Assembly: GCA_016193395.1 (NCBI GenBank) | Contig: JACPSH010000025.1 | Location: forward strand, 62,001 to 126,000 | Length of the DNA: 64,000 nucleotides | Reading direction: 5' to 3' | Source: Gammaproteobacteria bacterium | Lineage (GTDB): Bacteria > Pseudomonadota > Gammaproteobacteria > Eutrophobiales > Eutrophobiaceae | Part shown: positions 56,247 through 64,000 of the stretch, in pieces | Numbering within the stretch: the stretch's first letter is position 1 | Layout: each line of letters starts with the position of its first letter | Notes under the pieces: model-generated | What the model saw: the letters and a program-made list of their open reading frames with translations, nothing else | Database searches by the model: none | Told to the model about the DNA's origin: nothing | Position numbers and translations under genes: made by a program

Positions 56247-57641
56247 ATGGGCACAGGGGGCGCATTGAGGGAGATCGTGGGCGCGCAAGAACACGAATAC
56301 GACTGCGTGATTGTCGGTCTTGGAAAGACCGGGTTGTCGTGCGTCCGGCATCTGGCCGGAAGCGGCCTCCGCATCGCGGTGGTCGACAGCAGGGCCGCCC
56401 CGCCGGAACTGGCAGCGCTGCGCTCCGCCTATCCGGATGTGCCTGTGCATACCGGCGGTTTCAACGCGGAGATGCTGCGGCGCGCCCGGCAGCTGATTGT
56501 CAGTCCCGGCGTGGCGCTGACGGATCCGGCCATCCGATCGGCGGCCGCGGCCGGCGCTGGGATCACGGGAGACATTGAATTGTTCGGGCAGCGGGCGCGG
56601 CGGCCGATCATCGCCGTGACAGGGTCCAATGGGAAAAGCACCGTCGCCACGCTGGTCCACGAAATGATCCTGGGGGCGGGGCGCCTGTCGGCGCTGGGAG
56701 GCAATATCGGCACGCCCGCGCTCGATCTGCTTACCCGCGCTGAACCGGACTATTACGTACTGGAGTTGTCCAGCTACCAGCTGGAAACCGTCCAGTCGCT
56801 TTCGACAGCCGCCTCCGCCGTCCTCAACGTCACCGCCGACCATATGGATCGGTACCCGGACCTGCGGGACTACGCTCTGGCGAAGGAGCGCATCTATGAG
56901 CGCTGCGAGGTGATGGTAATCAACCTCGACGATCCGATCGTTGCTGCAATGGCACGGCCGGGACGCCGGGGCCTGGAGTTCACCGCGGCCGCGCCGAAGG
57001 CTGACCAGTTCGGGATCCGCGCCCTGCGCGGCGCTTCCTGGCTGGCGCGCGGGCAGCGCGCGATCATGCCGGCTGCCGAACTTGGGATCCGCGGCGAACA
57101 CAACGTGGCGAACGCGCTCGCCGCGCTCGCGCTGGGCACCGCCATCGGGCTCCCGGAGCCCGCCATGTGCGCCGCCCTGCGATTGTTCGCCGGCCTGCCG
57201 CACCGCTGTCAGAGGGTGGCCGTGTGCGCCGGAGTGGACTGGTACAACGATTCCAAGGGAACCAACGTCGGCGCCACGTGCGCCGCGATTCGCGGGCTGG
57301 GCGCGAACCGCCGGATCGTCCTCATCGCGGGCGGCGACGGCAAGAATGCGGATTTCACGCCGCTTGCGGAGGCCGCGGCCGGGCGGGTGAGGCACGCGGT
57401 CCTGATCGGCCGCGATGCCCCGTTGCTCGCCCGGGTTCTCGAGCCGGTCCATCCCGTCTGCCATGCCGTGGACATGAGCGCGGCGGTGGCCGCGGCCGCG
57501 AAGCTGGCGCAGCCCGGCGACGTCGTGCTCCTCTCGCCTGCCTGCGCCAGTTTCGACATGTTTGAAAATTACGAGCACCGCGGCGCGGTCTTCGTCGAAG
57601 CGGTCCTTTCCCACTGCAGCGGACCGGGGCGCGCCCCATGA
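56247..57641 (+). CDS. murD: UDP-MurNAc-L-alanine-D-glutamate ligase
   Basis: AVTGSNGKSTVATLV; NDSKGTN. Confidence 0.96.
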   Translation: MGTGGALREIVGAQEHEYDCVIVGLGKTGLSCVRHLAGSGLRIAVVDSRAAPPELAALRSAYPDVPVHTGGFNAEMLRRARQLIVSPGVALTDPAIRSAAAAGAGITGDIELFGQRARRPIIAVTGSNGKSTVATLVHEMILGAGRLSALGGNIGTPALDLLTRAEPDYYVLELSSYQLETVQSLSTAASAVLNVTADHMDRYPDLRDYALAKERIYERCEVMVINLDDPIVAAMARPGRRGLEFTAAAPKADQFGIRALRGASWLARGQRAIMPAAELGIRGEHNVANALAALALGTAIGLPEPAMCAALRLFAGLPHRCQRVAVCAGVDWYNDSKGTNVGATCAAIRGLGANRRIVLIAGGDGKNADFTPLAEAAAGRVRHAVLIGRDAPLLARVLEPVHPVCHAVDMSAAVAAAAKLAQPGDVVLLSPACASFDMFENYEHRGAVFVEAVLSHCSGPGRAP

Positions 57642-58834
57642 GCCGGTTCCAGGCGCGGATGGCGGCGCTGGTGAACCGGCGCGCGGCGAATCGCCCGCAG
57701 TTCGACGTGTGGCTGATCGGCACAACCATGGCGCTGGTGCTGCTGGGACTGATCATGGTGGCGTCATCGTCGATCACGGTGGCCGACCGTGTGCATTCGC
57801 AGCCGCTGTATTTTTTCTGGCGCCAATTTTTCGCGGCCGGGGTGGGCATCATCCTCGCGATCGCCATCATCCGCATCCCGCTTTCGATCTGGGAGCGGTC
57901 CAGCGTCCCGCTGCTGGTTTGCGGAAGCGTGCTCCTCGTCCTCGTGCTGATCCCGGGGATCGGCCGCGAGGTAAACGGCAGCATGCGCTGGATCGGGCTG
58001 GGTCCCGTCAGCCTGCAGAGTTCCGAACCGGTGAAATTGTGCGTCATCGCCTATCTCGCGGGGTACCTGGTGCGCCACGGAGAGAAAGTGCGCACTGGAT
58101 TCGCGGGGTTCATCCGGCCCATTGGCGTGGTGACCGTGATTGCCGGGCTGCTTCTGCTTGAGCCGGATTACGGCGCGGCAGTCGTCGTGTTTGCCACGGC
58201 GCTCGGGATGCTTTTCATGGGCGGCGTGCCGCTGAGCCGGTACTTCGCGTGGGTCCTGACCGCGGTGGCGGCGCTCGGCAGCCTCGCGATCATTTCGCCG
58301 TATCGTCTGCAGCGGCTCACGAGCTTTCTCAACCCCTGGGAGGATCCCTTCAACAGCGGTTTTCAGCTTACGCAGGCATTGATTGCCTTCGGTCGCGGCG
58401 AGTGGTTCGGCGTCGGCTTGGGCAGCAGCGTGCAGAAGCTCTTCTACCTGCCGGAGGCCCACACGGACTTTCTGTTCGCCGTGCTGGCCGAGGAACTGGG
58501 GCTCGCGGGATCCGCGCTTGTCATCCTCGCGTACTTCTTCATCGTCTGGCGCTCCTTCGTCATCGCCCATGTCGCCGAGCAGGCGGGCAAACCGTTCTCG
58601 GCGTACCTCTCCTACGGCATCGGACTGATCATCGGTTTGCAGGCCTATATCAACATCGGCGTCAACATGGGCGTGCTGCCGACAAAGGGGTTGACGCTTC
58701 CCCTGATCAGTTTCGGCAGCAACAGCATGGTGATCAGCTGCGCGCTCATCGCCCTGCTCCTGCGCGTGGAGTTCGAGAATCACGAAGTGCGCCGCAGGCA
58801 GTTGCCGGAGGCCATGACCCACTATGCTGCTTGA
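57638..58834 (+). CDS. ftsW: Peptidoglycan glycosyltransferase FtsW
   Basis: SEDS family topology; EEPFNSG-like WEDPFNSGFQLTQALIAFGRG, PTKGLTLPLISFG. Confidence 0.96.
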   Translation: MSRFQARMAALVNRRAANRPQFDVWLIGTTMALVLLGLIMVASSSITVADRVHSQPLYFFWRQFFAAGVGIILAIAIIRIPLSIWERSSVPLLVCGSVLLVLVLIPGIGREVNGSMRWIGLGPVSLQSSEPVKLCVIAYLAGYLVRHGEKVRTGFAGFIRPIGVVTVIAGLLLLEPDYGAAVVVFATALGMLFMGGVPLSRYFAWVLTAVAALGSLAIISPYRLQRLTSFLNPWEDPFNSGFQLTQALIAFGRGEWFGVGLGSSVQKLFYLPEAHTDFLFAVLAEELGLAGSALVILAYFFIVWRSFVIAHVAEQAGKPFSAYLSYGIGLIIGLQAYINIGVNMGVLPTKGLTLPLISFGSNSMVISCALIALLLRVEFENHEVRRRQLPEAMTHYAA

Positions 58835-58835
58835 T

Positions 58836-59102
58836 ACGTTGACGCAAAAGTCCGTCAGACCGCCATGGACGGCGGGAATGCAGAAAATGCAGGACCAATT
58901 TTCTGCCGGACTTTTGCATCTCGCGTCAAGCAAAGCACAGCTTCGGCGTCGCTCCGTTGCTCAAGCTCTTGCGCGCTTGAGCAACGATGCGTCCCATCCG
59001 ACCGCCAGGGATGGCGGAAGTGCAGATTTCGCAGGAGCAGGAAATCTGCCCCGGGGCGCCACAGGCCGATGCAAAACTTCGTTTCACATCAGCCTGTGAA
59101 AC
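58836..59102. repeat. Structured intergenic element: two repeated three-way-junction-like modules plus two further hairpins
   Basis: Perfect stems GCAAAAGTCCG/CGGACTTTTGC, GCAGAAAAT/ATTTTCTGC, CGTTGCTCAAG/CTTGAGCAACG, GCAGATTTC/GAAATCTGC, GTTTCAC/GTGAAAC. Confidence 0.85.
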
Positions 59103-60178
59103 CCGTGTTGATCATGGCGGGAGGGACGGGCGGGCATGTCTACCCGGCCCTGGCGGTCGCGGAATATCTGCGCGATCGGGGCGTACCCCTTTTCTGGCTC
59201 GGCACGCGGCAGGGGCTCGAGGCCCGCGTCGTGCCGGGCAACAATTTTCAGCTTCTGACGATCAATATTGGCGGTCTGCGGCGCAAGGGACTGGGCGGCT
59301 GGCTGCTGGCCCCATTGCGTCTGTCTCTGGCCATCCTGCAGTCCCTCCGGATCATGATCTTCTGCCGTCCCGGCGCCGTGCTGGGCATGGGTGGTTTTGT
59401 CAGCGGGCCCGGCGGGGTTGCCGCCTGGCTGCTGCGTGTTCCGCTTTTCATCCACGAACAGAATGCCCGGGCCGGGCTGACGAACCGGCTGCTCGCGCCG
59501 CTGGCGCGAGTAGTCATGGAAGGTCTTCCCGGATCTTTCGGCAGGCGCCGGAAGGTGCGGACCACCGGCAATCCGGTGCGCGGGCAGATCACGCTCCTCC
59601 CGGCGCCGGCCCAGCGGCTGGCCGGCCGCGATCCCGGCGCCGTGCGGCTTCTCGTCCTGGGCGGCAGCCAGGGCGCAAGGGCGCTCAATGAAACGATCCC
59701 GGCGGCGCTGCGGCGCCTGGGGTACGCCGGGGATATCGAAGTCTGGCACCAGACCGGCCCGGACCACTATCGGACCACGCAGGTTTTGTATGCGGAACTT
59801 GCGTTGCGCAGCCTGAAGCTTGAACCCTTCATCGACGACATGGCGGCTGCGTATGCGTGGGCGGATTTCGTGCTCTGCCGCGCTGGCGCGTTGACGCTCG
59901 CGGAGCTGTGCGTGGTCGGCCTGGCTTCCATTCTGGTGCCGTATCCGTTTGCCGCGGACGATCATCAGACGGCCAACGCCCGCCACCTGAGCGACGCCGG
60001 CTGCGCAATCCTCCTGCCCGAGTCGCGACTGACCGAAGCGACGCTCGCGGACCTGCTGTCGGAACTGTGCGGGGACCGGCAGCGCCTGCTGGAAATGGCG
60101 GAGAAATGCCGCGGTCTCGGCCGTCCGGACGCGGCCCGCGCAGTCGGCGATACCTGCATGGAGGCGCTCCGTGTCTGA
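59069..60178 (+). CDS. murG: UDP-GlcNAc:lipid II N-acetylglucosaminyltransferase (start ATG 59069 or GTG 59096)
   Basis: VLIMAGGTGGHVYPALAVAEYLRDRG; GGSQGARALNETIP. Confidence 0.96.
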   Translation: MQNFVSHQPVKPVLIMAGGTGGHVYPALAVAEYLRDRGVPLFWLGTRQGLEARVVPGNNFQLLTINIGGLRRKGLGGWLLAPLRLSLAILQSLRIMIFCRPGAVLGMGGFVSGPGGVAAWLLRVPLFIHEQNARAGLTNRLLAPLARVVMEGLPGSFGRRRKVRTTGNPVRGQITLLPAPAQRLAGRDPGAVRLLVLGGSQGARALNETIPAALRRLGYAGDIEVWHQTGPDHYRTTQVLYAELALRSLKLEPFIDDMAAAYAWADFVLCRAGALTLAELCVVGLASILVPYPFAADDHQTANARHLSDAGCAILLPESRLTEATLADLLSELCGDRQRLLEMAEKCRGLGRPDAARAVGDTCMEALRV

Positions 60179-61583
60179 ACTGAACGGCCAGGCCATGGGT
60201 CGCGTGCGCCACGTCCACCTGGTCGGGATCGGCGGCGCCGGAATGAGCGGGATTGCTGAAGTGCTGCACAATCTGGGCTACGAAGTATCCGGCTCGGACA
60301 TCCGGGAAAGCGCAGTGACGCGGCGACTCCTGGACCTGGGCATCAAAGTGATCAGCGGTCACGACGCGCGCCATGTCAATGGCAGCGACGTCATCGTCGT
60401 CTCGAGCGCCATCGCCTCCGACAACCCGGAATTGCTGGCGGCGCGGCGCCAGCGCATCCCGGTCATCCCGCGCGCCGAAATGCTCGCTGAACTGATGCGC
60501 TTCCGCCAGGGAATCGCCGTGGCCGGGACGCATGGCAAGACGACGACGACCAGCCTCATCGCCAGCCTGCTCGCGGAAGGGGGACTCGACCCGACCTACG
60601 TCATCGGCGGGCAGCTGAACAGCAGCGGCACGCACGCAAAACTAGGCAGCGGCCATTACCTGGTGGCGGAGGCGGACGAGAGCGACGCCTCGTTCCTCCA
60701 TTTGCAGCCGATCATGGCGGTCGTGACCAACATCGACAGCGATCACCTGGGCACGTACGGCGGGGAATTGAGCTCCCTGCGCAACGCCTTCTCCGAATTT
60801 CTGCACAACCTGCCGTTCTACGGTCTCGCCGTGGTCTGCGCGGATGACGCAGGCGTGCGGGAAATACTCCCGGGGATCTCCAAGCCGGTCGTGACCTACG
60901 GCGTCGACCAAGCGACGGATTTCCAGGGTTCGTCCCTTGTTCCGAGCGGCGCGCAGACCCGATTCGCAGTGTCTCGCCGCGGAAAGGCGGACTGGCTGAA
61001 GGTGACGCTCAACCTGCCGGGACGGCACAACGTATTGAATGCGCTCGCGGCCATCGCGGTGGCTTCCGAGCTGGGCGTGGCGGAGAAGTATCTGCTGTCA
61101 GGCCTGCGTTCGTTTCAGGGGATCCGCCGGCGTTGCGAGGTGCAGGGCGAAATCCGCATCGGCAACGCCCGGGTGACCATCATCCATGACTATGCGCATC
61201 ACCCGACGGAGATCGCGGCGATCCTGGACGCGGTTCGCAGCGCCTGGCCGGGACGCCGCATCGTCACTGTTTTCCAGCCGCACCGTTATACGCGCACCTT
61301 CGACCTGTTCGATGATTTCTGCAACGTGCTTTCCGGTCTCGATGTCCTCGTGGTGCTGGATGTCTACGCGGCGGGCGAGGCGCTGATCGCGGGGGCCGAC
61401 AGCCGCTCGCTATGCCGCGGGATCCGTTCGCGCGGACGCGTGGAGCCGATATTCGTGGAGCGGCGCGACGAACTGCAGGTTCTTTTGGCCAGCATGGTTT
61501 CCGATCAGGATGTGCTGCTCCTTCTCGGCGCAGGCGATATCGGCTCGCTGGGCGGCGAGCTGGTGTCGAAATTCACCCATTGA
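60171..61583 (+). CDS. murC: UDP-MurNAc-L-alanine ligase
   Basis: HLVGIGGAGMSGIAEVL; GTHGKTTTTSLIA. Confidence 0.97.
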   Translation: MSELNGQAMGRVRHVHLVGIGGAGMSGIAEVLHNLGYEVSGSDIRESAVTRRLLDLGIKVISGHDARHVNGSDVIVVSSAIASDNPELLAARRQRIPVIPRAEMLAELMRFRQGIAVAGTHGKTTTTSLIASLLAEGGLDPTYVIGGQLNSSGTHAKLGSGHYLVAEADESDASFLHLQPIMAVVTNIDSDHLGTYGGELSSLRNAFSEFLHNLPFYGLAVVCADDAGVREILPGISKPVVTYGVDQATDFQGSSLVPSGAQTRFAVSRRGKADWLKVTLNLPGRHNVLNALAAIAVASELGVAEKYLLSGLRSFQGIRRRCEVQGEIRIGNARVTIIHDYAHHPTEIAAILDAVRSAWPGRRIVTVFQPHRYTRTFDLFDDFCNVLSGLDVLVVLDVYAAGEALIAGADSRSLCRGIRSRGRVEPIFVERRDELQVLLASMVSDQDVLLLLGAGDIGSLGGELVSKFTH

Positions 61584-61595
61584 GCGGACGGGGAA

Positions 61596-62573
61596 ATGCA
61601 GGCAATCCACATTCCCGGGATGGACGACGTGACTGAGCCGCGACGTACCGGGACAGGGGCGGCAAGCGGCGCGTTGCGCGGCAGGATGCTGACTTCCGAA
61701 CCGATGGCAAAGCATACGTCGTGGCGCGTGGGCGGTCCCGCGGACCGGTTCTATGTCGCGACGGACGTAGAGGATCTTGCGCAACTGCTGCGGAACCTGC
61801 CGGCGCAGGAGCCGCTGGTCTGGGTCGGCCTGGGAAGCAACCTGCTGGTGCGCGACGGCGGCATACGCGGAACGGTGATTCTGTTGAGCGGGTTGCTTGG
61901 GGAGATCGAGTTGCGGGACGAGCGCGAGGTCATTGCAGGCGCAGGCGCGCCATGCGCCAGGGTCGCACGCTTCGGTGCAACGCATGGGCTCGCGGGCGCC
62001 GAATTTCTCGCGGGCATTCCCGGAACGGTGGGCGGCGCCCTGGCGATGAACGCGGGGGCATTCGGGAGAGAGACATGGAACATCGTGGAGCGCGTGGAGA
62101 CCATCGACCGTCACGGAACAAAACGGCACCGGAAGCGCTCCGAGTTCCGCGTCGGGTACCGGACCGTTGTCGCGCCGGCGGAAGAATGGTACCTCGCCGC
62201 GGAATTCCTCCTGCAGGCGGATCCGTCGCGCCAGGGCCCGGCCAGGATTCGGCGCCTGCTGGAGGAGCGGGCCGAGCGCCAGCCAACAGGGGTGTTCAGT
62301 TGCGGCTCGGTGTTCCGCAACCCCGAGGGCGATTATGCCGGCCGGCTGATCGAGAAATGCGGTCTCAAGGGGGAGCGGGTCGGCCATGCCAGTGTCTCCA
62401 CCAAGCACGCGAATTTCATCATCAATGAAGGGGGGGCGACTGCGGCCGAAATAGAGGAACTGATCCTGCACGTCCAGGACGCCGTGAAGGCAATGACCGG
62501 CGTGCGGCTCGTGCCGGAGGTGCGCATCGTCGGCGAGGCGCCCCGGCCTCGGGGGGAAAACCATGTGGCGTGA
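61596..62573 (+). CDS. murB: UDP-N-acetylenolpyruvoylglucosamine reductase
   Basis: HTSWRVGGPADRF, LGSNLLVRDGG, GIPGTVGGALAMNAGAFG, SCGSVFRNP. Confidence 0.96.
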   Translation: MQAIHIPGMDDVTEPRRTGTGAASGALRGRMLTSEPMAKHTSWRVGGPADRFYVATDVEDLAQLLRNLPAQEPLVWVGLGSNLLVRDGGIRGTVILLSGLLGEIELRDEREVIAGAGAPCARVARFGATHGLAGAEFLAGIPGTVGGALAMNAGAFGRETWNIVERVETIDRHGTKRHRKRSEFRVGYRTVVAPAEEWYLAAEFLLQADPSRQGPARIRRLLEERAERQPTGVFSCGSVFRNPEGDYAGRLIEKCGLKGERVGHASVSTKHANFIINEGGATAAEIEELILHVQDAVKAMTGVRLVPEVRIVGEAPRPRGENHVA

Positions 62574-63396
62574 GCCACTCGCTCCGGCAGGACATGTACG
62601 TCCCCCCGGCCGGGGAAGGTCGCGATCGGCATCGCGCTTCGGCCGGGGCGCTCCGGGTCATAGGAGCAGAAGCGGGCTGCTGTTCAGCGCCGGGCTTGCC
62701 TTGCTGCTGATCGTGGTGGCGGCATACGTGATTAATCCACGCACCCTGCCGATCCGGCACGTCCGGGTCGACGGGGAATTCCGCCACCTGTCGACGACGG
62801 CGCTGCAATTGCGTGCCGGGGACGTGGTGCGCGGCGGATTTTTCGATGTCAACGTCGAGGCTATACGCGCGGCCTTGCTGGCGGAACCGTGGGTGCTGGA
62901 GGTGACGGTCCGGCGCATCTGGCCCGATGAACTCGGACTCCACGTGCAGGAGCAGGTCGCCGTCGCCCGCTGGGGCGCGGACCAGTTACTGAACGAACAG
63001 GGCCAGTTGTTCAGGCCGGCGCCGGACACGCTGCCGCCGGATCTGCCTTTCCTGGAAGGACCCGCCGGTACGCACGCGGAAGTACTGGCGAGGTTCCGCG
63101 CTCTGGAAAGGGCGCTCGGGAAGCGCGGGATGCGCGCAATGAAGCTGAAGTTGAACGAGCGGCGCTCCTGGTTATTCGCGTTCGCGGAGGGGCCGTCGGT
63201 GGATCTGGGGCGCGGCGACTTCGACGCGCGGTTAAGCCGTTTCGCCTCGATGGTGCCGGCCTACCTGGCCGCGGATCTGAGCCGTATCGAAGTGATTGAT
63301 ATGCGTTATACGAATGGGTTTGCCGTGCGCTGGAAATCCTCCGGCGCGGGCGTCACCAGCGGTGCACCGGAAAACCATGGCCAAACGGAAAGCTGA
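62563..63396 (+). CDS. ftsQ: Cell division protein FtsQ
   Basis: N-terminal TM followed by POTRA segment (LPIRHVRVDGEFRHLS); between murB and ftsA. Confidence 0.93.
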   Translation: MWREPLAPAGHVRPPGRGRSRSASRFGRGAPGHRSRSGLLFSAGLALLLIVVAAYVINPRTLPIRHVRVDGEFRHLSTTALQLRAGDVVRGGFFDVNVEAIRAALLAEPWVLEVTVRRIWPDELGLHVQEQVAVARWGADQLLNEQGQLFRPAPDTLPPDLPFLEGPAGTHAEVLARFRALERALGKRGMRAMKLKLNERRSWLFAFAEGPSVDLGRGDFDARLSRFASMVPAYLAADLSRIEVIDMRYTNGFAVRWKSSGAGVTSGAPENHGQTES

Positions 63397-64000
63397 CAAA
63401 AACCTGATCGTGGGTCTCGATATCGGAACCTCCAAGGTGGTTGCGATAGTCGGAGAAATATCCCCTGACGGGGAAATTGAAATCATCGGGCTCGGCTCGA
63501 GCCGCTCGCGCGGGCTGAAAAAAGGCGTGGTGGTCAACATCGACTCCACCGTGCATTCGATCCAGCGCGCGGTCGAAGAGGCCGAACTCATGGCGGGATG
63601 CGAGATCCATTCGGTCTACGCGGGGATCGCCGGGAGCCACATCCGCAGCCTTAATTCGCACGGCATTGTCGCCATTCGCGACAACGAAGTGGCGACAGGC
63701 GACGTCGATCGCGTCATCGACGCGGCGCGCGCCGTGCCCATTCCGGCGGATCAGAAGCTGCTGCATATCCTCCCGCAGGAATTCGTCATCGACAACCAGG
63801 AAGGTATCAAGGAACCGATTGGCATGTCGGGTGTGCGGCTGGAAGCCAAGGTGCACATGGTCACCGGCGCAGTGAGCGCGGCCCAGAATGTCGTCAAATG
63901 CGTACGGCGGTGCGGCCTGGAAGTGGATGACATGATCCTCGAACAGCTGGCCGCGAGTTACGCGGTACTGACCGAGGACGAGAAGGATCTCGGCGTGTGC
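63377..64000 (+). CDS. ftsA: Cell division protein FtsA (truncated by window end)
   Basis: MAKRKADKNLIVGLDIGTSKVVAIVGEISPDGEIEIIGLGSSRSRGLKKGVVVNID. Confidence 0.96.
   Translation, partial: MAKRKADKNLIVGLDIGTSKVVAIVGEISPDGEIEIIGLGSSRSRGLKKGVVVNIDSTVHSIQRAVEEAELMAGCEIHSVYAGIAGSHIRSLNSHGIVAIRDNEVATGDVDRVIDAARAVPIPADQKLLHILPQEFVIDNQEGIKEPIGMSGVRLEAKVHMVTGAVSAAQNVVKCVRRCGLEVDDMILEQLAASYAVLTEDEKDLGVC

Noticed and set aside
58865-59068. N-terminal extension of murG in the ORF track
   Set aside because: Covers the hairpin array; conserved MurG begins around VLIMAGGTGGH.

Overview
The window looks like a chromosomal segment of a high-GC gammaproteobacterium. This is inferred from gene content and order, not from a search. 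Most of it is housekeeping: an iscA/iscR-cysE-valS-holC-pepA block (minus strand), lptFG, pcnB-folK-dNK-panBC, queA-tgt-yajC-secDF, pdxB-purN-gloA, mlaC-ibaG-murA-hisGDC, a degS-like protease, petABC-sspAB, the lpoA-yraN-gmhA-BON cluster, rsmI-rnpB, and a dcw cluster from mraZ into ftsA with no ddlB. Two tRNAs (Glu-CTC, Leu-CAA) and RNase P RNA are present. The less ordinary content is as follows. (1) The ftsW-murG gap holds a chain of perfect hairpins, including two copies of a three-way-junction-like module whose stems covary. (2) An accessory block at 19.1-22.8 kb encodes a PilZ-winged-helix protein, a membrane-anchored protein, a sulfotransferase and a protein with 46 uninterrupted RTX nonamers carrying ten GGYG(acidic) motifs. 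(3) Inverted arrays of 7-nt repeats occur at gene boundaries, one of them translated in frame as the N-terminus of Tgt. (4) A dispersed ~80-100 bp imperfect palindrome is present in three copies. (5) Cytochrome b carries a ~75-aa low-GC insertion before its C-terminal motif. (6) A 138-bp MITE-like element has 17-bp perfect terminal inverted repeats. No CRISPR array, prophage, intact transposase or recognisable defence system was seen.
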